Assembly (NCBI RefSeq): GCF_000816845.1 | Contig: NZ_CP006877.1 | Coordinates: forward strand, 3,784,501 to 3,848,500 | Length of the DNA: 64,000 nucleotides | Reading direction: 5' to 3' | Source of the DNA: Rhizobium gallicum bv. gallicum R602sp | GTDB taxonomy: Bacteria > Pseudomonadota > Alphaproteobacteria > Rhizobiales > Rhizobiaceae | Made by a program: the position numbers and the translations under genes | The notes under the pieces: generated by a model | The model's input: only the letters and a program-made list of their open reading frames with translations | What the model was told of the DNA's origin: nothing | Databases searched by the model: none | Shown here: piece by piece, positions 38,120 through 47,493 of the stretch | Position numbering within the stretch: position 1 is the first letter of the stretch | Layout of the letters: each line of letters begins with the position of its first letter

Positions 38120-38374
38120 ATGAAGAAAGCAATCGCATTTGCTCTGATCGGCCTCTCGATCGCGAGCTGCACACCGACGGAGCGGGGTGCCGGGATCGGT
38201 GCGGCATCTGGTGCGGTCATCGGCGGGGTGGCCACAGGCAATGTTCGCGGAGCCGCAGTCGGCGCTGCGATCGGCGGCGTCGCAGGTGCCGTCATTGGCA
38301 GAGTCGCAGAACAGCCTGGGCAATGCTACTATCGCGACCGCTATGGTCGCCGCTATATCGACGATTGCCCCTAA
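38120..38374 (+). CDS. Glycine-zipper lipoprotein
   Basis: An 84-residue lipoprotein. The signal peptide ends in the lipobox SIASC (cysteine near residue 17). Then comes a glycine-zipper stretch, GIGAASGAVIGGVATG and AAVGAAIGGVAGAVIG, with the GxxxG spacing of membrane-associating helices. A short tail, CYYRDRYGRRYIDDCP, carries two cysteines. Similar proteins are SlyB/OsmB-like envelope lipoproteins with a structural or stress role. GGAGA lies 8 nt upstream of the ATG. It is divergent from the coxS-like gene and followed by a strong terminator. Confidence 0.82.
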   Translation: MKKAIAFALIGLSIASCTPTERGAGIGAASGAVIGGVATGNVRGAAVGAAIGGVAGAVIGRVAEQPGQCYYRDRYGRRYIDDCP

Positions 38375-38393
38375 GACGTAGTGCCAAGGTTCG

Positions 38394-38421
38394 AAAATCC
38401 CGGCTGCAAACCGGGATTTTT
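38394..38421 (+). terminator. Rho-independent terminator
   Basis: AAAATCCCGG (38394-38403) pairs with CCGGGATTTT (38411-38420) over CTGCAAA, ending in a T run. It lies 20 bases after the lipoprotein stop and before tamA. The A-rich 5' side makes it potentially bidirectional. Confidence 0.8.
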
Positions 38422-38528
38422 ACCTTTCGTGCTAAATTAGCTCGAAAATAGCTTAAATCGGTACACCTCGTGCATTTTTGCCGCTAAGCTGTTAATGGCT
38501 GGGCAACGCATGTAATCAAAAGCGGCGG

Positions 38529-40451
38529 ATGCATATCAGAGGGAAGACACCGAAATCGGGTTTTGCGTATCGGCGGGCAGGCACCATGATGGTGATCGCG
38601 GCGGCGGCTGCGTTTTCACCGGTTCTGACTGGCGAGGCCTATGCATTCAAGCTTTTCGGCATTACCATTTTTGGCGAAGACGAGAATGACAGCGAGCAGG
38701 TGCCTGATCCTGTGCGCTACGACGCCAATCTTGCAACGAATACCGCCGATCCTGATCTCAAAGAGGCTTTGGAGAATAGTTCGCGCCTGATCGGCGACGA
38801 GGATCGCCCGGTTTCCGGCGATCTGGGCATTGTCGTCAAGGCACGCGACGACCGCGACCGCCTGATCGCGGCGCTCTATGAAAAAGCGCGCTATGGCGGC
38901 GTCGTGACGATCACGATCGACGGAAAGAACATCGACGAACTTCCTCCCAACCCGACCTTCGACCGATCCAGGCCCGTTTCCGTTCAAGTCGCCATCGAGC
39001 CGGGACCGGTTTTCCGGGTCAAGGAAGTGCAGTTCGGCGGCGATGCTGCAAGCCGCAATCCCGCCGATTACGACCTTGCGCCTGGCGAAGTGGCCGGATC
39101 GCTGACGATCATCAAGGCCGGGGACAAGATCGTCGAACAGCTGAAGAGCGAGGGCCGACCGCTTGCGAAGCTGACCACACGCCAAGTGGTGGCCGATCAC
39201 CGCACCAAGACGGTCGATATCGTCATCGCGACGGAAGGGGGTCCGATCGCCCCGATCGGCAATGTCGGCGTCACCGGGCAGAAAGCCGTCAAACCCGCGT
39301 TCATCCAGCGTTATTCGCGCCTTGAAAAAGGGGGAGCCTATTCTCCCGAGGCACTCAAGAAGGCTGGCGAACGGTTGCGCGCGCTCGGCGTTTTTTCGAG
39401 CGTCACCATTCACGAAGCCGATAGCCTCGCCGCCGATGGTACGCTGCCCATGACGATTGAAGTCTCGGAAGGCAAGCAGCGCTATTTCGGTGTCGGCGCC
39501 AATTATTCGACGATCGACGGCATGGGAGTCCAAGGTTATTGGGGACACCGCAACCTTTTCGGCGAAGCGGAATCCCTTCGGATCGAGGGCACGGTTGGCC
39601 GCCTCGGCGAAAACGACATCGGAAATCTCGACTACTCGACAGGTATTCTCTTCACCAAACCCGGCGCCTTTTTCCCTGCCGCAACGCTGAAGGCCGGCAT
39701 TCTCGCAAAGACCGAAAATCCGGATGCCTACAACGCATCCCTGATCACCGCATCGCTCGGCCTGTCTTACGAGCTGACCGATCAAGATACCGCCTCGGCG
39801 AGCGCTGAAATCAGCTATGAGAAGGATGATGACGCCTTCGGCGACAATGAATATCTGACTTTCGCCCTGCCGCTTACTTACGAGCGCGATGCGCGCGACA
39901 ACAAACTCAACCCCACGGAAGGCTACCGGGCCACGCTTGCAGCGACGCCGAGCTATGAGATGTTCGGCAGCACGATCTTCTCGTCCTTCGAGGGTTCGAT
40001 AACCGGCTACCAGTCGATCGGCGCGGAAGACAATGTTGTCTTCGCTGGCAAGGTGGCGGCCGGCCTGCTGGTTGGCGGAGAATTGCCGGACATTCCCGCA
40101 ACCAGACGTTTTTTTGCCGGCGGGGGCGGCTCGGTTCGGGGGTATGGCTATCAGGAGATTTCCCCCTACAACGCTGAGGATGAAGCGACGGGCGGCAAAT
40201 CCTATGTCACCGCCTCGCTGGAAGCGCGCGTCAGGATCACCGAGACCATTGGCATCGTTCCTTTCATCGACGTCGGAACAGTGGGGAGCGAGGAGTTTCC
40301 CGATTTTTCCGACATCCGGGCCGGTGCCGGCGTCGGAATACGCTACGCCACGCCTTTTGGCCCCCTGCGGCTTGATTTTGCCGTACCGTTGAACAAGTAC
40401 GAGAATGGCACGAGTTACGGCATCTATGCCGGGATCGGCCAGTCGTTCTAG
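38529..40451 (+). CDS. tamA: Outer-membrane assembly protein TamA (BamA/TamA family)
   Basis: A 640-residue Omp85-family protein. A signal peptide (AAAAAFSPVLTGEAYA) precedes POTRA repeats (about residues 100-310). The C-terminal 16-strand barrel follows, including the RRFFAGGGGSVRGYGYQEISP loop and a terminal aromatic (GIGQSF). TamA partners TamB to insert outer-membrane proteins. Together with the next gene, 62 bases downstream, it forms the complete TAM complex. Confidence 0.93.
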   Translation: MHIRGKTPKSGFAYRRAGTMMVIAAAAAFSPVLTGEAYAFKLFGITIFGEDENDSEQVPDPVRYDANLATNTADPDLKEALENSSRLIGDEDRPVSGDLGIVVKARDDRDRLIAALYEKARYGGVVTITIDGKNIDELPPNPTFDRSRPVSVQVAIEPGPVFRVKEVQFGGDAASRNPADYDLAPGEVAGSLTIIKAGDKIVEQLKSEGRPLAKLTTRQVVADHRTKTVDIVIATEGGPIAPIGNVGVTGQKAVKPAFIQRYSRLEKGGAYSPEALKKAGERLRALGVFSSVTIHEADSLAADGTLPMTIEVSEGKQRYFGVGANYSTIDGMGVQGYWGHRNLFGEAESLRIEGTVGRLGENDIGNLDYSTGILFTKPGAFFPAATLKAGILAKTENPDAYNASLITASLGLSYELTDQDTASASAEISYEKDDDAFGDNEYLTFALPLTYERDARDNKLNPTEGYRATLAATPSYEMFGSTIFSSFEGSITGYQSIGAEDNVVFAGKVAAGLLVGGELPDIPATRRFFAGGGGSVRGYGYQEISPYNAEDEATGGKSYVTASLEARVRITETIGIVPFIDVGTVGSEEFPDFSDIRAGAGVGIRYATPFGPLRLDFAVPLNKYENGTSYGIYAGIGQSF

Positions 40452-40513
40452 AATGCGATAGTCGCGGATTTCAAACCCGCGATCAATGACGAGAACAGGG
40501 TAGTTCCGCCTTC

Positions 40514-43500
40514 ATGCAAGCGCTGACGAAATTCGTGAGTTGGACCATCCGTGTGATCGGCGTTGCGACCGGTGCTGCACTGATCCTTGCCGCGATAGCC
40601 ATTGCGATCTTCGGCTTCACCTCGTTCGGCTCGCGCATTGTTACGGAGGAAGTCGCGGAAGCCCTTTCGAACCGCGACATGAAAATTACGGTCCGCGAGC
40701 CAAGCGGCTTGCTGACCGGCGGATTGCGCGCTGCGGAGATAACCGTCTCAGATACGCGCGGGGTATTCGCGCAGATAACCGGTCTCTCGATAGACTGGAA
40801 CCCGCTGGCGCTGCTCCGCGGCGCATTCCACGCAAGCGAACTCTCCCTCCGCTCCGTCAATATTATCCGAAAGCCGGTGCGTACCATTCCCTCACCACCA
40901 ACAAGCGGTGAGGACGAGGGTTTCAGCCTGCCGATCAAGATCGATGTCGACAGGATCGCTATCTCGGACATCAATCTGAGCGAGAAATTCGCGGGACGCG
41001 CGTTTACTTTAACGGCGGGCGGCAATCTGCAGGCCGACCAGAATGGCGGGAATGGCGTAATCAATATCAGCCGTCACGATGTGCCGGATGCCAAGCTCTC
41101 GGCCGATTTGGCGTTCATGCCCGATCAGAACCAGTTGCGGCTGAAGGCGCAGCTGTCTGAACCGAAGGGGGGGCTGGTTGCAGCTTTCCTATCGCTGCCG
41201 GGCGACCCTTCAGTCGATATCGTCGTCGATGGCGAAGGGCCGGTCTCGGATTGGAACGGCAGGCTTCAAGCCGCCCTGGACGGTCAGCAACGCGCTTCGA
41301 TCAAAGGACATCATGCGCTCACACAGGACGGTCTGCACCATCTTGATCTCAAGGGCGGCGGCGATCTGAGCACTCTTCTGCCGCCGGCCTTCCGGCCATT
41401 GTTTTCCGGCCAGACGAACATCGATGTCTCCGCCACCTTCAATAGAGGCAAACTCGATATCCAGACCGGCAACATAGCAACCGGCAGCGTCGTCATTGCG
41501 GCATCCGGCACCCTGGATCGGGCGGGAAACAACAGCCTGAACGTCAACGTGCTCGGTACGTCAGGTCCGGTTGATTTTCGTTGGCCGCTTGCCGATGGCG
41601 AAGCCCGTTTCATGGTGACCGGTCTAAACCTCGCCCTCACGGGCGACGCGCAGTCGGCACGGCTGAACGCCAGTGCTTCGCTCGATGCCGCAACATTGCC
41701 TCAGGCGACGATCGGCAACGTAAAGCTGACCGCGAAGAGCGACGCTTTCAATCTGGCCAAGCGCTCCGGTGCCGTTCAGTTGCGCATGGTTGCCGGTGAT
41801 ACGACGTTCCTGAACCCGGATGTCAATCGGGCAATACAAGGTCCTGTGACGCTTGCCGCGCCGCTCCAAATCGCCGCCGATGGCGTAGGCTTCAACGGGA
41901 CAACATTTGAAAGCGCCAATGCAAGCGGCACCGTCAACGGCAGCTATAAGCTTACCGACAACACGCTGACGGGAAATGCGAAGCTTACAGTTCAACCCGC
42001 GGCACTGCCGCCTGCTATCGCGCCGCGCTTCGATACGCCGATCTCGATCGATACACAGATCGCCGGAACCATTCCGTCCAAGATCAACCTCTCGGATCTC
42101 GTCGTCAAATCCGGAACGATCGAAACTGCCGGCTCCGTGGTGCTTGACGGCGAAAGCCTCACCGCTAGCCTTTCCGGGCGGCTGCCGGATGTAAAAAAGG
42201 TTCTGGAAACCGCCGAAGGCGAGGCGAGCTATACGGTCAATGCCAGCGGCCCGCTGACAGCCCTGGCGATAAAGGCAAATTTGAAGGCCGCAACTCTTCG
42301 CACCGCTGGCCGCACGCTTGGTGACTTGGACGTCAACATTTCCGGCGCGGCTGATCCCGACGCACCGCAAGGTACCATCAATGCCAAGGTCACGATCGAC
42401 GGCCAACCGATTATTATCGTTGCCGACGCACAGTCCAAAGGCGGCGTCATCAACGTTCCGTCTCTCAGTGCGGACGTCGGCAGCAACCGGCTGCGAGGCA
42501 ATATCCAACTGTCCTCACGCTTCGAGCCAACCGGAGCGCTCACCTTCGATTTTCCCGATATCGGCCTGCTAGCCGCACTCGGCGGGCAGAGAGCCCAAGG
42601 CGATCTCAAGGGTGCGCTCGACATCGCAAACGACAACGGCAAGATCGCGCTAAAGGTGGCGGCCACAGGAAATGGCTTGCAGCGTGACACGTTTTCGATC
42701 GTGAGACCGGACATCGCTATCACCGTCACCGATCTCAAAGCCTTTTCCGCCAACGGCGTCGTCAAGGCCGGCGAGATGTCGGCAGGCGCCAACAAGCTGG
42801 CTGAACCGGTGCTGAACTTCGTGCAGCATCAGAACCGCACGAAGTTCGATCTTAACGCTGCCTACGATGATCATCCGGTGCTTGCCGAAGGCGATCTTGA
42901 AACAAAGGCAGGCGCGACGACGATCCGGCTCGATCGATTTTCAGGCAAACCACGCAATATTCCGGTTGAACTCTCCAGACCCGCCGAAATCGCGATTGCG
43001 AATGGCCAGGCCGCGCTGAGCGGCCTCACGGTCAAAACCGGAAGCGGTTCCGTGGCGGTGACCGGCTCGGCGGGCGAGACGCTCGACATCAATGCGGTCA
43101 TCAGCGACCTGCCCGCAAGCCTCGCCAACGGTTTCGTTCCCAGGCTGAATGCCGAAGGTGCCGTCTCCGGCACGGTATCGGTCAAGGGAACGCCGGCGAC
43201 GCCGATTGCGGATTTCAAGCTCGACTGGAAGAATGCCGCAACTAGCCACACCAGGAGCGCGCATCTTGCGCCGTTCGGCGTTGCCGCGACCGGAAAATTC
43301 GCCGATAACAAGCTCGACTTCGACGCAAGTGTCGATGGTTCCGAGGGACTGTCCTTAAAATCCCGCGGAAATGTTGTTGTGGCCGGAACGGGCGGGCAAA
43401 GCCTGAAAATTGATGCCGATGTCGTCAACCTTCCGGCGCGCATCGCCAACAGCTTCGTGCCTGGACTTGCCGCCGAGGGCACGATCTCTGGAACTGCCAA

Positions 43501-46500
43501 GGCATCGGGAACGCCGACTGCGCCGGCCGTCGATTTCGATCTCGACTGGAAGGACGCAGCCACAAGCCAGACCAAGGGTGCCGGATTGAAAGCGCTCGGG
43601 CTGAGCACCACTGGCAAATTTGCCGATAACAGGCTCGACTTCGATGCGAACCTATCGGGCCCAGCCGAAACGGGTCTCAAGGCAAATGGCAATGTCGTGA
43701 TTGCCGGCACGGCGGTCCAAAACCTCGACGTGAATGCCAATCTCAACAATGTCCCGGCGAGCATTGCAAACAGCTTCGTGCCTGGACTTGCCGCCGAAGG
43801 CACGATCTCTGGAACTGCCAAGGCATCGGGAACGCCGACTGCGCCGGCCGTCGATTTCGATCTCGACTGGAAAGACGCAGCCACGAGCCAGACGAAACAG
43901 GCAAAGCTTGCCCCGTTCGGCCTGAGCGCCACCGGCAAACTCGCAGATAACAAGCTCGACTTCGATGCAGATCTGACCGGGGCAGCCAACACGGGACTGA
44001 GCGCGGACGGGAATATTGTTATCGCCGGCACGGCGGTCCAAAGTCTCGACGTCAACGCCAATCTCAACAATGTCCCGGCAAGCATTGCAAACAGCTTCGT
44101 GCCTGGACTTGCCGCCGAGGGCACGATCTCTGGAACTGCCAAGGCATCGGGAACGCCGACTGCGCCGGCCGTCGATTTCGATCTCGACTGGAAAGACGCA
44201 GCCACGAGCCAGACGAAACAGGCAAAGCTTGCCCCGTTCGGCCTGAGCGCCACCGGCAAACTCGCAGATAACAAGCTCGACTTCGATGCAGATCTGACCG
44301 GGGCAGCCAACACGGGACTGAGCGCGGACGGGAATATTGTTATCGCCGGCACGGCGGTCCAAAACCTCGACGTCAACGCCAATCTCAACAATGTCCCGGC
44401 AAGCATTGCAAACAGCTTCGTGCCTGGACTTGCCGCCGAAGGCACGATCTCTGGAACTGCCAAGGCATCGGGAACACTTGCTGCGCCGGCCGTCGATTTC
44501 GATCTTGATTGGAAGGACGCAGCCACAAGTCAGACTAAGGGTGCTGGATTGAAAGCGCTCGAGCTGAGCACCACCGGCAAATTTGCCGATAACAGGCTCG
44601 ACTTCGATACAAGCGCGAATGCCGCCGATGGTGTCGCTTTGAAAGCGGCGGGTAAGGTCGTCGTTGCTGAAAAGACTATTCAGAGCTTGGAGATTGACGC
44701 GAACGTCACCAACGTTCCCGCAAGCATCGCAAACGGCTTTGTCCCGGGCCTGGCTGCCGGGGGTACCGTTTCGGGAAGGGTGACAGCCTCTGGGACGCTC
44801 TCCTCACCTGCCGTTGATTTCAGGCTCGATTGGAAGGACTTGGCGACAAGTCAGACGAAGGGCGCCAAGCTGTCGTCGCTGAACCTCAGCGCGAGGGGAA
44901 AATTTGCCGACAACAAGCTTGATTTCGACGCGAATGCGAGCGGTGCTGACGGAGCTTCGCTGAAAGCCAACGGCAATGTCGCAATTGCCGGCAAGACAGT
45001 CGAGAGCCTGAAGGTGGACGCCGACATTGCCGATCTGCCGGCAGGCATCGCCAACAATTTCGTGCCGGGCCTTGCGGCAGAAGGTGTCCTTTCTGGCACG
45101 GTTGTGGCTGGGGGGAGCCTTGCTTCCCCGACAGCCGATTTCAAACTCAACTGGAAGAACGCGGCAACTAGCCACACCAAGAAGGCAGGACTGTCCCAGC
45201 TCGTGGTGAACGCGACTGGCAAGCTTGCGAACAACAGGCTCGACTTCGATGCTAACATGAACGGCGCTGACAACGTCACTCTGAAAGCTGGCGGCAATGT
45301 CATGATAGAGGGCACAGTCGTCAAGAGCCTAAAGGTGGACGCCAATGTCTCCAATCTTCCGGCGAGCGTTGCAAACGGTTTCGTACCAGGCCTCGCCGCT
45401 GAGGGAACGATCTCCGGAACCGCATCGGTTTCGGGGCCGCTGTCCGCGCCGAAGGTTGATTTCAAGCTCAACTGGAAGAATGCGGCGACCAGCCAAACCA
45501 AAGGCGCCGGGCTCTCGCCGTTCGCAGTCACCGCGAACGGCAAGCTCGCCGATAACACACTCACCATCGATACCGACCTTACCGGCGACAGCGGCCTTTC
45601 GGTGAAGGGTGGCGGCACCGTTGCGATCACCGGCAGTCGGGCCCTCAACCTGCAATTCCGCGGCAACCTCCCCTTTGCCATCTTGGGTGCGCAGCTGGCG
45701 CAACAGGGCTTTGTCGTGGACGGCACCGCCGACATAGACCTCCGTATCACCGGTACGGCCGCCGGCCCCGTCATCAACGGGTCTATCGCGACCAGCGGCG
45801 CCAAGCTGGTCGATGTCCGCAGGAACCTTGCGCTCAACAATGTCGTCGCCAACATCACCATGAATGGCGAGCAGGCCACCATTTCCCGCCTAAGCGGCAA
45901 TTTCGCGAGCGGCGGCAGCGTTACGGCGAGCGGTACGGTCGGGATCCGGCCGGGCAGCGGCTATCCGGTAAACATCGAGGTTAGGCTGAACAGGGCAGTC
46001 TATGTTGACGGAACGCTTGTCGTCGCGACGGTCGATGGCAATCTCGGTCTGCGGGGTCCGCTTCTCACCAACCCGGTGCTGAGCGGCAGGTTGAACGTCG
46101 AAAAAGCATCGATCACCGTGCCGGACAAGCTGCCGACTTCACTGCGCGAAATCAACATCAAGCATGTGAATGCACCACCTGCGGTGCGTGCCCAGCTGCG
46201 CGACGAAAATGCGCAGAAGGCCGGCGAGAAATCCACGACGCTCGCGCTCGACCTGCACATTAGCGCGCCGTCGAAAATCTTTGTCCGCGGCCGCGGCATC
46301 GATTCGGAACTTGGAGGCAGTGTCACGATCAGGGGAACGGCGGCAACGCCCGTCGTTTCCGGCGGCTTTACTATGCGTCGCGGACGCTTGACCATGCTTA
46401 ACCGCCGCCTGAACTTCACCGACAAGAGCCGCATTACGTTTGCCGGTGACTTGACGCCGGCGCTCGATATGGAAGCGAGCTCCACTTCGGGAACGACGAC

Positions 46501-46936
46501 GCTCATCGTCGACGTCACCGGACTTGCGACAGATCCCTCGATCACCTTCTCGTCCTCGCCGACCCTGCCGCAGGATGAAGTGCTGGCGCAGCTCATATTC
46601 GGCCAATCGATGTCGAAGCTCTCGCCGGTCCAGATCGCACAGCTCGCCGATGCGGTGAGCCAGCTGGCGGGCGGACGTTCGACCTCGCTTTTCGAGGGGC
46701 TCCGCAACCAGCTTGGTGTCGACGACCTGAACATCAGCACCGACGAGAAAGGGCAGACAAGTGTCAGCGTCGGCCGCTATTTGAACGAGCGCACCTATTT
46801 CGAGCTGCAGCAAGGCGGCGAAGCAGGCGCCAAGGCGATTATCAATCTCGATGTCGGGCGTGGCGTGAAATTACGTGGTGCTGCGGGCGGAAACGGCGCC
46901 GGCGAAGCCGGCATCGTCTACGAACATGAATATTAG
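40514..46936 (+). CDS. tamB: Translocation and assembly module protein TamB (very long, internal repeats)
   Basis: A 2140-residue inner-membrane-anchored protein. One N-terminal transmembrane helix (about residues 12-36) is followed by a long beta-helical periplasmic region that spans to TamA. The C-terminal DUF490 (TamB) domain ends DVGRGVKLRGAAGG...GIVYEHEY. E. coli TamB is about 1260 residues, so this one is much longer. The extra length is largely eight 107-residue tandem repeats at about residues 857-1710 (DNA 43082-45649). The repeats share IANSFVPGLAAEGTISG and DFKLDWKDAATSQTK blocks. It is convergent with the Lrp-type gene (4-base overlap at the stops). Confidence 0.92.
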   Translation: MQALTKFVSWTIRVIGVATGAALILAAIAIAIFGFTSFGSRIVTEEVAEALSNRDMKITVREPSGLLTGGLRAAEITVSDTRGVFAQITGLSIDWNPLALLRGAFHASELSLRSVNIIRKPVRTIPSPPTSGEDEGFSLPIKIDVDRIAISDINLSEKFAGRAFTLTAGGNLQADQNGGNGVINISRHDVPDAKLSADLAFMPDQNQLRLKAQLSEPKGGLVAAFLSLPGDPSVDIVVDGEGPVSDWNGRLQAALDGQQRASIKGHHALTQDGLHHLDLKGGGDLSTLLPPAFRPLFSGQTNIDVSATFNRGKLDIQTGNIATGSVVIAASGTLDRAGNNSLNVNVLGTSGPVDFRWPLADGEARFMVTGLNLALTGDAQSARLNASASLDAATLPQATIGNVKLTAKSDAFNLAKRSGAVQLRMVAGDTTFLNPDVNRAIQGPVTLAAPLQIAADGVGFNGTTFESANASGTVNGSYKLTDNTLTGNAKLTVQPAALPPAIAPRFDTPISIDTQIAGTIPSKINLSDLVVKSGTIETAGSVVLDGESLTASLSGRLPDVKKVLETAEGEASYTVNASGPLTALAIKANLKAATLRTAGRTLGDLDVNISGAADPDAPQGTINAKVTIDGQPIIIVADAQSKGGVINVPSLSADVGSNRLRGNIQLSSRFEPTGALTFDFPDIGLLAALGGQRAQGDLKGALDIANDNGKIALKVAATGNGLQRDTFSIVRPDIAITVTDLKAFSANGVVKAGEMSAGANKLAEPVLNFVQHQNRTKFDLNAAYDDHPVLAEGDLETKAGATTIRLDRFSGKPRNIPVELSRPAEIAIANGQAALSGLTVKTGSGSVAVTGSAGETLDINAVISDLPASLANGFVPRLNAEGAVSGTVSVKGTPATPIADFKLDWKNAATSHTRSAHLAPFGVAATGKFADNKLDFDASVDGSEGLSLKSRGNVVVAGTGGQSLKIDADVVNLPARIANSFVPGLAAEGTISGTAKASGTPTAPAVDFDLDWKDAATSQTKGAGLKALGLSTTGKFADNRLDFDANLSGPAETGLKANGNVVIAGTAVQNLDVNANLNNVPASIANSFVPGLAAEGTISGTAKASGTPTAPAVDFDLDWKDAATSQTKQAKLAPFGLSATGKLADNKLDFDADLTGAANTGLSADGNIVIAGTAVQSLDVNANLNNVPASIANSFVPGLAAEGTISGTAKASGTPTAPAVDFDLDWKDAATSQTKQAKLAPFGLSATGKLADNKLDFDADLTGAANTGLSADGNIVIAGTAVQNLDVNANLNNVPASIANSFVPGLAAEGTISGTAKASGTLAAPAVDFDLDWKDAATSQTKGAGLKALELSTTGKFADNRLDFDTSANAADGVALKAAGKVVVAEKTIQSLEIDANVTNVPASIANGFVPGLAAGGTVSGRVTASGTLSSPAVDFRLDWKDLATSQTKGAKLSSLNLSARGKFADNKLDFDANASGADGASLKANGNVAIAGKTVESLKVDADIADLPAGIANNFVPGLAAEGVLSGTVVAGGSLASPTADFKLNWKNAATSHTKKAGLSQLVVNATGKLANNRLDFDANMNGADNVTLKAGGNVMIEGTVVKSLKVDANVSNLPASVANGFVPGLAAEGTISGTASVSGPLSAPKVDFKLNWKNAATSQTKGAGLSPFAVTANGKLADNTLTIDTDLTGDSGLSVKGGGTVAITGSRALNLQFRGNLPFAILGAQLAQQGFVVDGTADIDLRITGTAAGPVINGSIATSGAKLVDVRRNLALNNVVANITMNGEQATISRLSGNFASGGSVTASGTVGIRPGSGYPVNIEVRLNRAVYVDGTLVVATVDGNLGLRGPLLTNPVLSGRLNVEKASITVPDKLPTSLREINIKHVNAPPAVRAQLRDENAQKAGEKSTTLALDLHISAPSKIFVRGRGIDSELGGSVTIRGTAATPVVSGGFTMRRGRLTMLNRRLNFTDKSRITFAGDLTPALDMEASSTSGTTTLIVDVTGLATDPSITFSSSPTLPQDEVLAQLIFGQSMSKLSPVQIAQLADAVSQLAGGRSTSLFEGLRNQLGVDDLNISTDEKGQTSVSVGRYLNERTYFELQQGGEAGAKAIINLDVGRGVKLRGAAGGNGAGEAGIVYEHEY
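43082..45649 (+). repeat. Eight tandem 321-bp repeats within tamB
   Basis: The anchor encoding FVPGLAAEG (or its variants) recurs at 43136, 43457, 43778, 44099, 44420, 44741, 45062 and 45383, exactly 321 bp (107 codons) apart. The units from 43778 to about 44420 are nearly identical at the DNA level, differing at only a few bases by eye. The outer units have diverged but keep the spacing. This indicates old amplification with recent duplication or homogenisation in the middle. Confidence 0.9.
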
Positions 46937-47361
46937 AATCCGGACTTCCGGGTTTTCAGCAGGATACTGGTTTCAGTCGAATTGATGCCGTTGACGAGCC
47001 GGATACGGCGGAGCGTCTCATCGAAGGAGACGAGATCGCGATCCTCAAGCTCCGCGACGAAATCCCATTTGCCGTTGGTGCTGTGCAGCGCACGTACCTG
47101 CGGGAGACCGCGCAACTGATCGGCCACTCGGTCGGCGAGCTTGCCGAGTACCTCGATCATGACGATGGCACGAACTCCCGCGGCACGCGTTTCATGGCCG
47201 GTCCGGATGGTGAAAGCGGCAATGGTGCCGCTTGCGACAAGCCGGTCGATGCGGGCGGCAACGGTCGCGCGCGACGCGCCAGTCATCGCGGCGAGAGAGG
47301 ATACCGGCGTTCTAGCATTATGGCGAAGCGCGCTTAGAAGTTCTTGATCAAGGTCGTCCAT
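46933..47361 (-). CDS. Lrp/AsnC family transcriptional regulator
   Basis: A 142-residue regulator with an N-terminal winged helix-turn-helix (about 1-55, DLDQELLSALRHNARTPVSSLAAMTGASRATVAARIDRL) and a C-terminal RAM/AsnC ligand domain. It is divergent from arginase, an arrangement often seen for arginine or ornithine-responsive regulators. The ATG at 47361 is preferred over a GTG at 47385. A symmetric motif lies in the intergenic region (47368-47396). Confidence 0.88.
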   Translation of the reverse strand: MDDLDQELLSALRHNARTPVSSLAAMTGASRATVAARIDRLVASGTIAAFTIRTGHETRAAGVRAIVMIEVLGKLADRVADQLRGLPQVRALHSTNGKWDFVAELEDRDLVSFDETLRRIRLVNGINSTETSILLKTRKSGF

Positions 47362-47367
47362 GGCGAT

Positions 47368-47396
47368 CACTTTGTCGAAACACACTTAGCAAAGTG
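47368..47396. promoter_or_regulatory. Candidate Lrp-type operator
   Basis: CACTTTG (47368-47374) and CAAAGTG (47390-47396) are perfect 7-bp inverted copies. Inside them, CACTT AGCA AAGTG (47383-47396) is a compact 14-bp palindrome of the size Lrp-type proteins bind. It sits just upstream of the regulator start and about 100 bases ahead of arginase. Confidence 0.45.
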
Positions 47397-47493
47397 CATA
47401 ATCGGATTTGATTTCTGACACTTTTCCATCTTTTTGCCGTCACGTCGATATCCGAATATGCGCCAATCCAATTTCGAATCCGGAGCGCCCAGA

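Noticed and set aside
42871..44526. A 551-residue antisense frame with repeated blocks in tamB.
   Set aside because: The repetition is the reverse reading of the 321-bp tamB repeats. The tamB frame is intact and continuous over 2140 codons.
43082..45649. Regularly spaced repeats considered as a CRISPR-like array.
   Set aside because: The units are 321 bp, contiguous and coding, with no short repeats alternating with unique spacers.
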